Source: an uncultured Alistipes sp. (GTDB lineage: Bacteria > Bacteroidota > Bacteroidia > Bacteroidales > Rikenellaceae). Taken from it: DNA of 22,696 nt. The DNA lies in the NCBI GenBank assembly GCA_937880705.1, contig CALGRZ010000037.1, positions 1-22,696 of the forward strand. Reading direction: 5' to 3'. This document shows positions 8,361 to 15,292 of the stretch, piece by piece (positions within the stretch are counted from its first letter, which is position 1; each line of letters begins with the position of its first letter). The position numbers and the translations under genes are program-made. The notes below the pieces were generated by a model that did no database searches, was not told the DNA's origin, and saw only the letters and a list, made by a program, of their open reading frames with translations.

Positions 8361-8813
8361 CTAAAAATTATCCGAAGCAAACCACTCGGCGTATGATGTT
8401 GCGGTCTCGTGAAGGCGCAACGAGCATAGCTCAATCTCCTCTGGCAGAGCACCCAAAAGACGCTCGGCAAAGTCGGCAAGCATATTTTCGCAAGTGGGCT
8501 GATAATCGGTTAGCACAACCTTCGAGAAGCGATAGCCGAGCTGTGATGCCACCTCCTCGGCAGCAAGCGTGTTGCGCATCATAAATGAGTGGTCGAGGCG
8601 CTCTACAATCTGCTCATTTACAATGCGTTTGAGTAGGCCGAAGTCCATCACCATACCCAACTTTGGCGAGTCGGGGTCGCCGATAGGTTCGCCCTTGATG
8701 GTTACGAACAATCGGTATGAGTGGCCGTGAATCTCGCGGCAGAGGCCATCGTAGCCCTCAAGCATATGTGCTGCCTCGAAGCTAAACTCTTTGGTTAACC
8801 TAATAACTGACAT
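8361..8813 (-). CDS. queD: 6-carboxy-tetrahydropterin synthase (QueD family)
   Basis: Converts 7,8-dihydroneopterin triphosphate to 6-carboxy-5,6,7,8-tetrahydropterin, an early step to preQ0/queuosine; the fold is shared with 6-pyruvoyl-tetrahydropterin synthase. The 150-residue protein shows the zinc ligands His16 (in FEAAH) and His29/His31 (in IHGHSY) and the catalytic Cys25 in GLCREIHGH. LDHSFM supplies the Asp-His pair, and the glutamate in LHETATSYAEW binds the pterin ring. It is somewhat longer than the ~120-residue minimal QueD, with extra residues around PDSPKLGMV. A -7 box lies 51 nt upstream, and polA follows within 25 nt. No other queuosine genes are in the window, so a 6-pyruvoyl-type activity cannot be fully excluded. 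Confidence 0.92.
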   Translation of the reverse strand: MSVIRLTKEFSFEAAHMLEGYDGLCREIHGHSYRLFVTIKGEPIGDPDSPKLGMVMDFGLLKRIVNEQIVERLDHSFMMRNTLAAEEVASQLGYRFSKVVLTDYQPTCENMLADFAERLLGALPEEIELCSLRLHETATSYAEWFASDNF

Positions 8814-8864
8814 ATAATAGACTCTTTTGAATTTTTATTCCACATTCTCCATATTATATATGTA

Positions 8865-8872
8865 CAAAGATA
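8865..8872 (-). promoter_or_regulatory. Bacteroidota -7 box for queD-polA
   Basis: The minus strand reads TATCTTTG (TAnnTTTG match) between the DUF2442 gene's stop codon and the queD start, 51 nt upstream of queD. Any -33 region would overlap the 3' end of the DUF2442 gene. No good TTTG is seen there. Confidence 0.5.
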
Positions 8873-8881
8873 GGGAAAATC

Positions 8882-9283
8882 CTATATTTGGCTTAACTCC
8901 AAGCCGATTTTTCGAATCTCGGCTTTGATTAGTTCTAATCGCTCCTCCGATGGCTTTTTCTTGGCGGTTAGATAGTCCGAAAAGAGTGGCTGAGAAATTC
9001 CCAATCTTGCGGCAATAGCCGTTGGCTTTATCTCGGGATGCTCTTTGAATATCCGCGCCAAGCCCGTTGGCTCAGGGTCTTCGTACGAAAAGCTCTCAAA
9101 CGACATATCCTCGTCGATGGCATCCCAGCGAATACCATCTACGGTAAATCTATAATCGTTGCGCTCGGCATCTGTGGCAGCCTTTAGTCGTGGATACCAG
9201 AGCAACGACTGCCAGAGGGTCTTGCCCTCATCTAACAAGATGTGTATCCTATCATCTGCAAACCACAATTTCGTTACTTTCAT
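8882..9283 (-). CDS. DUF2442 domain protein with C-terminal helix-turn-helix (antitoxin-like)
   Basis: A 133-residue protein with two parts. Residues 1-72 resemble DUF2442: MKVTKLWFADDRIHILLDEGK, then LLWYPRL, then a short FTVDGIRWDAIDEDMSFE segment. Residues ~84-130 (IKPTAIAARLGISQPLFSDYLTAKKKPSEER) form a Xre/Cro-like helix-turn-helix. It should bind DNA in the cytoplasm. It begins 5 nt after the stop of the DUF4160 gene, so the two are translated together. From general knowledge, DUF4160 and DUF2442 genes are often neighbours and are suspected to be a toxin-antitoxin pair. The palindrome inside the shared promoter is the obvious candidate binding site. The antitoxin or autorepressor role is inferred. 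Confidence 0.82.
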   Translation of the reverse strand: MKVTKLWFADDRIHILLDEGKTLWQSLLWYPRLKAATDAERNDYRFTVDGIRWDAIDEDMSFESFSYEDPEPTGLARIFKEHPEIKPTAIAARLGISQPLFSDYLTAKKKPSEERLELIKAEIRKIGLELSQI

Positions 9284-9288
9284 AACTT

Positions 9289-9528
9289 CTACATATTAAA
9301 GGTTTTGTTCCACTCATTGATAAAGTTCACTCTGTTCTCCTCGAGGATAGACTCGGCAAGACGGAGAGTTGCGGGTTTAAGTCCTTTGTTCTCTACGAGT
9401 GCTACACGGTCATCGAGGAGGTTGTATTTCGCTACGCCATCAGCGTGCTCAATATGCACATGAATAGGCTCGTGCTCGCGGGTGTAGAAAAAGAATCTCA
9501 ACCCAAAGATTGATAATATTGTCGGCAT
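9289..9528 (-). CDS. DUF4160 domain protein (toxin-like partner)
   Basis: A 79-residue protein with the DUF4160 hallmark: MPTILSIFGLRFFFYTREHEPIHVHIEH, in which a short beta-strand region leads into E-H-x-P-x-H-V-H. This histidine-rich core could be a catalytic or metal site, but no activity is established from the sequence. The C-terminus is a short helical segment ending KTFNM. It is the first gene of a two-gene operon with the DUF2442-HTH gene, and its start lies 20 nt downstream of a full -33/-7 promoter. It is small, cytoplasmic and lacks a signal peptide. Calling it the toxin of the pair is inference from gene order and partner type. Confidence 0.8.
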   Translation of the reverse strand: MPTILSIFGLRFFFYTREHEPIHVHIEHADGVAKYNLLDDRVALVENKGLKPATLRLAESILEENRVNFINEWNKTFNM

Positions 9529-9548
9529 ATCTTCATCTATTAGTTATG

Positions 9549-9580
9549 CAAATATAGGTTATATTTTTATAACCCGCAAA
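9549..9580 (-). promoter_or_regulatory. Complete Bacteroides-type promoter of the DUF4160-DUF2442 operon
   Basis: The minus strand carries TTTG (9580-9577), exactly 20 nt of spacer, and TATATTTG (9556-9549). This matches the consensus TTTG-N19/21-TAnnTTTG and is the only promoter in the window with both boxes intact. The -7 box is 20 nt from the DUF4160 start codon. Confidence 0.8.
9557..9574. promoter_or_regulatory. Palindromic operator candidate within the core promoter
   Basis: A perfect 7-bp inverted repeat with a 4-nt centre (GGTTATA-TTTT-TATAACC) occupies the spacer between the -33 and -7 boxes and abuts the -7 box. A dimeric repressor bound here would block polymerase. The likely binder is the helix-turn-helix protein encoded second in the operon, as in autoregulated toxin-antitoxin systems. 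The binding itself is inferred. Confidence 0.65.
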
Positions 9581-9610
9581 TAAAATGCCGCAAAAAATGG
9601 TAATGATGTG

Positions 9611-9656
9611 AAAAAACAGATTATTCGCATCAAGATATGACGCGAATAATCTGTTT
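9611..9656 (-). terminator. Intrinsic terminator of the moxR-bat-pepD operon
   Basis: A perfect 15-bp inverted repeat (AAACAGATTATTCGC at 9614-9628 and its complement at 9642-9656) with a 13-nt loop is followed on the minus strand by a T-run (9616-9611). It lies 125 nt beyond the pepD stop and 31 nt before the -33 box of the DUF4160 operon, so it separates the two transcription units. Confidence 0.85.
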
Positions 9657-9729
9657 AATCGGGATAAAATCGAGGCTGTTATTTCTTAATACTATCTAAC
9701 TCTTCGTAGAACTCCTGATTTTCGCCAAC

Positions 9730-9761
9730 GAGGCTGACTAAATCTATTTTTAGCCAGCCTC
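9730..9761. repeat. GAGGCTGNCYAAA hairpin behind pepD
   Basis: GAGGCTGACTAAA at 9730-9742 pairs with TTTAGCCAGCCTC at 9749-9761 (12 of 13 pairs, one A-C mismatch). It starts 19 nt downstream of the pepD stop. There is no T-run on the minus strand, so it may be a processing or stability hairpin upstream of the real terminator. The same core recurs at 22474-22514 and in part at 5429-5443. Confidence 0.7.
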
Positions 9762-9780
9762 TTAATATTGATGTAACCTG

Positions 9781-11238
9781 TTAGTCGATAACCTTCAGTA
9801 GCTCAACGAGGAGTTTCCAGAACTTATCAACGGTCGAGATCTCAAGACGCTCGTCGGGAGAGTGTACACCACGGAGTGTGGGGCCGAACGACACCATCTC
9901 CAAGTGGGGGTACTTCTCAAGGAACAAGCCACACTCCAAGCCTGCGTGGATAGCACGCACCTTAGGCTCGGTAGCGAAGAGGTTGCGGTAGCACTCAACG
10001 GTGGTAGCAAGGAGCTTAGAATCGGGGTTAGGCGACCAGCCGGGATAGCCATCTGAGTGCTCTACATCGAAGCCTGCGAGGAAGAATACCGACTCGATAG
10101 TCTGCGCTGCATAGAGCTTGGCACTCTCAACCGATGAACGCTGCGATGTGGTAATCGTAACCTTGCCCTCCTCGGTGTTGAACTTAACCGATGCGAGGTT
10201 CGACGAGGTCTCAACAAGGCCCGGAACGGCAAACGACATAGCCAAAACGCCATTGGGCAAGCCTACGATGGTGATAAGCAGTGCGCACATATCATCGTTA
10301 GACATAACCTCCGTAACCTTATCCTCAACATCGTTTACCGTAAAGCGCATACGGGGTTCGGTGTGCTTGAACTCCTCCATAAGCTCCTGACCAAACTCCA
10401 AGAAGCGCTCCTCGAAGTCCTCCTTAGCCTCGGCAGGAACACCCACGATAGCGTATGCCTCACGAGGAATAGCGTTGCGCAAGTTACCGCCATCGAACTT
10501 TGCCAAAGCAATCTGGAAGGTGTCGGCAGCGTTGTAGAGGAAGCGAGCAAGGAGCTTGTTTGAGTTGGCACGGCCCTTGTCGATATCATCGCCTGAGTGG
10601 CCACCAAGAAGGTCGCCAACCTCCAAGCGAACAAAGGCGTAGCCCTCAGGAGCCTCCTCCTTGTCGTAATCCATAGTTGCAACGGTGTCGATACCGCCCG
10701 CACAACCGATAAACAGCTCGCCCTCGTCCTCCGAGTCGAGGTTTACAAGATACTTGCCCGTAAGCATACCCTCACCAAGGCCGAAAGCACCAGTAAGACC
10801 TGTCTCCTCATCAACGGTGAAGAGCGCCTCGATAGCGGGGTGTTCAAGGCTATCATCGAGCAATACTGCCAATGCAGCAGCCATACCGATACCGCAGTCA
10901 GCACCAAGTGTGGTGCCCTTAGCCTTAACCCACTCGCCATCAATCCAGGGCTGGATAGGGTCGTTCTCGAAGTCGAACTCTACATCTGAGTTCTTCTCGC
11001 ATACCATATCCATATGCGACTGGAGAATCACTGCGGGGCGACCCTCAAAGCCCTTTGTTGCAGCCTTGCGGATAACAACATTGCCTGTCTCATCGGTCTG
11101 GTAGTCGAAGTTGTGCTTCTTAGCCCACTCCTGAAGCCAAGCGATAATCTTGCCCTCCTTCTTCGAGGGGCGAGGCACCTGACAGATGTCATCAAACTGC
11201 TCCCAGATAAGCTGGGGCTTCAAATCTCTAATGCTCAT
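9781..11238 (-). CDS. pepD: Aminoacyl-histidine dipeptidase (PepD, M20 family)
   Basis: Cytoplasmic zinc dipeptidase of broad specificity; 485 residues, the usual PepD length. Metal-binding residues are visible: His75 and Asp77 in QSHMDMVCE, Asp114 in LGADCGIG, and Glu144/Glu145 in VDEETGLTG. Asp168 sits in LDSEDEG, and the last histidine is in FGPTLRGVHSPDERL near the C-terminus. GGHSG and IHAGLECG are also typical of the family. The ATG at 11238 lies 28 nt after the batB stop with no terminator between, so it is probably the last gene of the moxR-bat operon. Thirty-three in-frame codons follow its TAA before the next stop and look partly coding. Confidence 0.95.
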   Translation of the reverse strand: MSIRDLKPQLIWEQFDDICQVPRPSKKEGKIIAWLQEWAKKHNFDYQTDETGNVVIRKAATKGFEGRPAVILQSHMDMVCEKNSDVEFDFENDPIQPWIDGEWVKAKGTTLGADCGIGMAAALAVLLDDSLEHPAIEALFTVDEETGLTGAFGLGEGMLTGKYLVNLDSEDEGELFIGCAGGIDTVATMDYDKEEAPEGYAFVRLEVGDLLGGHSGDDIDKGRANSNKLLARFLYNAADTFQIALAKFDGGNLRNAIPREAYAIVGVPAEAKEDFEERFLEFGQELMEEFKHTEPRMRFTVNDVEDKVTEVMSNDDMCALLITIVGLPNGVLAMSFAVPGLVETSSNLASVKFNTEEGKVTITTSQRSSVESAKLYAAQTIESVFFLAGFDVEHSDGYPGWSPNPDSKLLATTVECYRNLFATEPKVRAIHAGLECGLFLEKYPHLEMVSFGPTLRGVHSPDERLEISTVDKFWKLLVELLKVID

Positions 11239-11266
11239 AATCCTATAATTATTAATTAGTTAGTAG

Positions 11267-12295
11267 TTATCTCTCTCCTTCAAAAAGTTTCACGCCACGA
11301 AGCATCGGGTTACGGCGCGAGAGCACCACAGCCTCGATAGCGAGGAGTAGGATTGCCACGCCCAAGAACCACTGATACTGCTCCTCGTACTCATCGAAGA
11401 TGCGCTCGGTAAACTCCTCGGCCTCAATCTCGTCGAGCTTCTGAACGATGCCCTGAAGGCCGAAATCCTCGTTGCGCGAGCGTGTGTAGATGCCCTCGGT
11501 GGCGGCAGCAACCTGTTGTAGAAGCTCCTCGTTGAGCTTCGTAACGACCATATTGCCCTCCTCGTCCTCGATATAGCGACCACCAATCTTGAGGGTCTCG
11601 CCCTCAGGTGTGCCGATGCCGATAGCGCAGATGGTGATGCCCTCCTTGGCTGCCATCTCGGCGGCAGCAATAGCGCCCTCGTCGTGAGCCTCGCCATCGG
11701 TGATAAGGATAATGACGCGGTTGCTCTTGCTCGATGCTGTGAACGAGAGCGTTGCAAGCTCCAATGCTGCGCCAATATCGGTGCCTTGGTTACGGATAAT
11801 CGAGGGTGATAGGCTTCTGACCTTCGACTCGGCCATCTTATAGTCCGAGGTGATAGGGAGAAGCACTTCGGCCTCGCCAGCAAAAGCCACAACGCCCACT
11901 CTATCCTCCTTCATACTCTCTACCAAGCGCGATATAGCGTAGCGTGTGCGCTCCATACGGCTCGGCTCGATATCCTCGGCAAGCATCGAGTTCGAGACAT
12001 CGACAACGAGCATTATCTCTCTTCCCTCAGTCTCTACGGTACGCAACTTCGAGCCTGTGCGTGGGCGGGCAGCGGCGAGCGTGAGAAAGATGGCGGCAAC
12101 GGCCAACAGCGAAATCTTTATCCAGCCACGAGCCACCGACCTTTCGGGCATAAGCTCCGCCAAGGTTGCCTTGTCGCCAAAGCGCTTAAGGCGACGACGG
12201 CGCATAGCCACCACAGCCCAATAGACCAAAAATAGGGCGGGCACAACGGCTAAGTAGATAAGTCGTTCGGGGTATGCAAATTCAAAAATATCCAT
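11267..12295 (-). CDS. batB: BatB-like von Willebrand A membrane protein
   Basis: Aerotolerance-operon protein, 342 residues. Two membrane segments near the N-terminus (about 11-29 and 60-77) are followed by a VWA domain, with a further membrane segment close to the C-terminus (about 313-332). The metal-ion-dependent adhesion site is intact: DVSNS at 99-103, the threonine in NQGTDIGAAL, and the aspartate in LITDGEAHDEG. The VWA domain probably faces the periplasm or membrane surface and binds partners in the Bat complex. It starts 8 nt after batA. The region after the VWA domain (QKLDEIEAEEFTERIFDEYEEQYQW) is the conserved tail that distinguishes Bat proteins from other VWA proteins. Assignment as BatB rather than BatA rests on its position as the second VWA gene. 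Confidence 0.9.
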   Translation of the reverse strand: MDIFEFAYPERLIYLAVVPALFLVYWAVVAMRRRRLKRFGDKATLAELMPERSVARGWIKISLLAVAAIFLTLAAARPRTGSKLRTVETEGREIMLVVDVSNSMLAEDIEPSRMERTRYAISRLVESMKEDRVGVVAFAGEAEVLLPITSDYKMAESKVRSLSPSIIRNQGTDIGAALELATLSFTASSKSNRVIILITDGEAHDEGAIAAAEMAAKEGITICAIGIGTPEGETLKIGGRYIEDEEGNMVVTKLNEELLQQVAAATEGIYTRSRNEDFGLQGIVQKLDEIEAEEFTERIFDEYEEQYQWFLGVAILLLAIEAVVLSRRNPMLRGVKLFEGER

Positions 12296-12303
12296 CTCTA
12301 AAA

Positions 12304-13281
12304 CTATGGTAATCGGTTAAGTATCAGGTAGCTGAGAGCAAATTCAGCAACCAAAACAAGTATTGCTAAGATTAGCCAGCGAAGGAATAGCTCCTCGTAG
12401 AGCAGGTGTTCGGTAACCTGCACCTCGCTACGCTCCATTAGGTTGATTTCATCGTAAATCTCGGCCAAGGCGTTGTTGTTCTCGGCACGGAAATATTTAC
12501 CGCCTGTCATCGTGGCGATCTCTGTAAGTAGCTTCTCGTCAATCTCGACATCGGCCATTACCATCGTCTGGTTGCCAAACATATCGACCGCAGGATAGGG
12601 TGCTTGACCCTTGCGACCTACGCCGATGGTGTAGACCTTGATACCCATATCCTTGGCTATCTCGGCAGCCATAAGTGGCGATATTTGTCCGCGGTTGTTG
12701 ACACCATCGGTGAGCAGTACGACAACCTTAGATTTTGCGCTACTCTCCCTTAGGCGGTTTATTGCTGTTACAAGGCCGTTACCGATGGCCGTACCATCCT
12801 CGATAACACCGCTACGCAGACGAGCGAGGAGTGTCTGCACGGTAGATTGGTCGGTGGTAAGCGGACACTGCGTGAACGACTCGCCAGCGAATGCCACGAC
12901 AGCAAGCCTGTCGCCGTGGCGCTCACCTACAAACTCCGATGCAATCTGCTTGGCGGCTGTTAGGCGGTCGGGCTGAAAGTCGCGTGCAAGCATCGACGAC
13001 GATATATCCATCGACAAGACGATGTCGATACCCTCGGTTGTTACCTCCTGCTCGCTATGCTCCTCTACGGGGCGGGCAAGGGCAATGATAAGGAGTGCTA
13101 AGGCAGTGAGTCGCAGCACGATAGGCAGATGGCGCAGATAGTAGCGCAGGGTGCGTGGAGCACGGCCACGAATGGTCGTAACATTGAGCGCAGCGCCCTT
13201 TCTGCCCTGCCAGATATAGTGGGCGGCGATAAGCGGAATTATCAGCGCCAACCACAATATGTTGGGGTGTAAAAAGTTCAT
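12304..13281 (-). CDS. batA: BatA-like von Willebrand A membrane protein
   Basis: Aerotolerance-operon VWA protein. The open frame can be read from a TTG at 13290, but ATG at 13281 (MNFLHPNILWL) is the better start: it sits 2 nt after the stop of the preceding gene and gives 325 residues. Membrane segments lie at about 5-23, 52-70 and near the C-terminus. The MIDAS is complete: DISSS at 92-96, the threonine in EDGTAIGNGL, and the aspartate in LLTDGVNNRG. The middle of the domain carries FAGESFTQCPLTTD, shared by BatA proteins. The mature role is poorly defined. With MoxR and the DUF58 protein it is thought to form a metal-dependent, ATPase-driven complex that helps envelope stress tolerance. 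Confidence 0.92.
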   Translation of the reverse strand: MNFLHPNILWLALIIPLIAAHYIWQGRKGAALNVTTIRGRAPRTLRYYLRHLPIVLRLTALALLIIALARPVEEHSEQEVTTEGIDIVLSMDISSSMLARDFQPDRLTAAKQIASEFVGERHGDRLAVVAFAGESFTQCPLTTDQSTVQTLLARLRSGVIEDGTAIGNGLVTAINRLRESSAKSKVVVLLTDGVNNRGQISPLMAAEIAKDMGIKVYTIGVGRKGQAPYPAVDMFGNQTMVMADVEIDEKLLTEIATMTGGKYFRAENNNALAEIYDEINLMERSEVQVTEHLLYEELFLRWLILAILVLVAEFALSYLILNRLP

Positions 13282-13283
13282 AA

Positions 13284-14147
13284 TTACCAATTTTTCTTAC
13301 CGGGAATGATATAGGCCTTCTCGCCCTCTTTCAGCTTCTCGTTGGTCTTATCCTCCTGAGCCTGAATAGCATCAAGCATTCGCTCCTGCTCGTCGCGACT
13401 TATGCCACTTGGCGGTGGAGCTTCGCCCTCTTGCTCCTCTTCATCACCCTTCTGGTCGCCATTATCGTTCTCCTCCTCAGGCTTCTCGTTTTGGTCGTTG
13501 TCGCCCTCGTTGTTTTGGTTGTCGTTCTTATCTTGGTTGTTCTCGTTGTTCTCGGGCTGGTTTTGGTCCTGATTTTGGTCGTTGTTGCCCTCGTTATTTT
13601 GGTTTTGGTCTTGGTTCTGCTGCTGGTCCTGATTTTGGTTATTCTGCTGATTCTGTTGCTGTTGCTGACGCTTCTGGTCTACAATGCGCTTGGTGAGGAT
13701 ATAGTTGTGCTTAACCTCTCTATCAGCGGGATTTAGCTTCAGCGACTCGCGGAACGAGTTGAGCGCAGCTTCGTAGTTTTGTTGCAAAAATAGCCCCTCG
13801 CCCAAGTTGCGCAACACCTCGGCACGCCTCTCCTTTGTGAGTAGCTCATCTGCTGCAATCTGCTCAAAGAGGGTGTTTGCCACCTCGCCCTTAAGGGTGG
13901 TGTCGGCAGGGTTCGCAAGCATATTTCGAAGGTAGGCGTTAGCGCGGTTGTACAACGACTCATACTTTGTCGTGTCGTGCTCCAAGGCCTCGTTGTAGCG
14001 GTTGAGGGCGTTGCGGTAGTTAAGGCGCTCAAACTGCTCGTTACCCTCGCGCACCAAGCGGCGTTCGGGGTAGTATTGCGCCATTGCAACACCCGCTGTA
14101 AAAAGCATCAACGCGGTGGTAACCAATATGTTAATAAACACTCTCAT
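13284..14147 (-). CDS. batC: BatC-like periplasmic TPR protein with Q/N/D/E-rich tract
   Basis: A 287-residue exported protein. Residues 1-23 form a signal peptide (ending AMA before QYY). TPR-type helical pairs follow at roughly 24-57 and 108-143 (NLGEGLFLQQNYEAALNSFRESLKLNP). Residues 161-240 are a low-complexity Gln/Asn/Asp/Glu-rich tract that must be disordered. The end is a short conserved piece, RMLDAIQAQEDKTNEKL, finishing in KKNW, like other BatC proteins. It probably scaffolds the Bat complex in the periplasm. Its start overlaps the upstream stop (TAATG). In the order I know from Bacteroides, batC follows batB; here it precedes batA. Confidence 0.85.
   Translation of the reverse strand: MRVFINILVTTALMLFTAGVAMAQYYPERRLVREGNEQFERLNYRNALNRYNEALEHDTTKYESLYNRANAYLRNMLANPADTTLKGEVANTLFEQIAADELLTKERRAEVLRNLGEGLFLQQNYEAALNSFRESLKLNPADREVKHNYILTKRIVDQKRQQQQQNQQNNQNQDQQQNQDQNQNNEGNNDQNQDQNQPENNENNQDKNDNQNNEGDNDQNEKPEEENDNGDQKGDEEEQEGEAPPPSGISRDEQERMLDAIQAQEDKTNEKLKEGEKAYIIPGKKNW
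13422..13667 (-). repeat. Low-complexity Q/N/D/E-coding tract inside batC
   Basis: About 245 bp built from repeated CAA/CAG, AAC/AAT, GAC and GAA/GAG codons; on the plus strand it reads as runs of ttctggtcc/gattttggtc. Such tracts expand and shrink by slippage. They also create long, meaningless open frames on the plus strand. Confidence 0.85.
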
Positions 14148-15292
14148 TACTCTCCAATTTTTGTTTCTACCGTGATCTCCTCCTTGCCCTCCTCGACCTC
14201 TTCACGCTTGGTGTTCTCCACGAAGTAGTAGGCACGGCGATAGTTCTCCTCGTTCTCCTCGGCATCGGGCTCCGCCTTGGCAAATTTCACCATATCGGCA
14301 GTGCGCAAGATTGCCACAAGGTCCATACGGCTGTCGCGCGGAATATCCTTGTCGCTGAGCGCCTCGATAATCTCGTCTGTGGTCATCTCCAATGCGCCAA
14401 CCTCCCACATTTCAGCGATATACAGGCGCAAAATGTCGGTGAGTGAGGTATAGTACAATTTGAACTTGCCATTCTGCCATAGCTTGCGGTGCGAGAGCTC
14501 GACAAGTGCCATATTCGCCACGATATGGGGCGGTAGGCGGTGCTCAGGCTTCGTGGCAGTGATACGATTTTTAAGGTATTTGTTCCACACAACGATGCCT
14601 GCCCAGATGAGCAATGCCAAGATAATCAGCGATATAACGCCATATATGGTGTAGTCGCGAATCTCGGCAAAGATAAAGGGCAGAGGCTTCTGCGTGGTGA
14701 TGCCCTCCTTAATCAGAAGCTCGGCGGCACGCAACGAGTCGACCTTGACGCCCTGCTGAGGGTCGGAAACAAGGAAACTCAGCGTGTCGAGGTGCTCATA
14801 GCGTGGCACGATTAGCGTTAGCTCCTCATCGGTGCGCAGGGTGTCGGGCACATCGCGGTTCTTCTCGAAGTAGAGAATCGTGGGGTGCAGGTGCATCGTG
14901 CCTGTCTCCATTACTGCCAAGCGGTAGCGCTTGCGGATATGGAGTGTGCGGTTGTCTACCGATATGGTGTCGATAGGAAAGCTCTCTACCAACTCGAAAA
15001 TATCCTCATCGTAGTCGGTAAATGTCGACATCTTGATTTTGCGCTTCGCCAACTCCTCACGCTCCTTCTGCGATAGCCTATCGCCAAAGTCGGGTATGCC
15101 AATCTCCGTAGCACGGTCCTTCGTAATATCGAGGATGTAGTCGAAGTGGTCGCCCACCTCCACCGTGTCGCGCGAGAACGAGCCACTTAGCGTGGGTCGC
15201 TGAGCTTCGGCATAAGGTAGGGCAACAACGAGCGCCACCACCACAAGGAGTGAGCGGAAAATATTGCTAATTATGTTGTTACGCTCCGTCAT
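14147..15292 (-). CDS. BatD-like / DUF4381-like single-span membrane protein of the moxR operon
   Basis: A 381-residue protein between the DUF58 and batC genes. Residues 1-30 are a signal peptide (ending YAEA before Q). Residues 31-205 form a beta-rich periplasmic region (LSGSFSRDTVEVGDHFDYILDI, HIRKRYRLAVMETGTMHLHP). Residues 214-236 are a membrane helix, and 245-381 a cytoplasmic helical domain with LYYTSLTDILRLYIAEMW followed by a very acidic tail. This plan (export signal, beta domain, one span, small cytosolic domain) matches the BatD/DUF4381-type subunits that accompany MoxR ATPases. I cannot place it in a named family with certainty. The start overlaps the DUF58 stop (ATGA), and the stop overlaps the batC start, so translation is coupled. 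Confidence 0.82.
   Translation of the reverse strand: MTERNNIISNIFRSLLVVVALVVALPYAEAQRPTLSGSFSRDTVEVGDHFDYILDITKDRATEIGIPDFGDRLSQKEREELAKRKIKMSTFTDYDEDIFELVESFPIDTISVDNRTLHIRKRYRLAVMETGTMHLHPTILYFEKNRDVPDTLRTDEELTLIVPRYEHLDTLSFLVSDPQQGVKVDSLRAAELLIKEGITTQKPLPFIFAEIRDYTIYGVISLIILALLIWAGIVVWNKYLKNRITATKPEHRLPPHIVANMALVELSHRKLWQNGKFKLYYTSLTDILRLYIAEMWEVGALEMTTDEIIEALSDKDIPRDSRMDLVAILRTADMVKFAKAEPDAEENEENYRRAYYFVENTKREEVEEGKEEITVETKIGE

Noticed and set aside
8336..8479. 48-codon N-terminal extension of DNA polymerase I
   Set aside because: The extension overlaps queD in another frame and has no polymerase similarity. MKTLYLIDAYAL at 8335 is the normal family start.
13409..13736. Long plus-strand frames rich in Leu/Val or Gly/Arg opposite batC
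   Set aside because: They are by-products of the low-complexity Q/N tract read on the other strand. batC has a signal peptide, TPRs, a family C-terminus and coupled neighbours.
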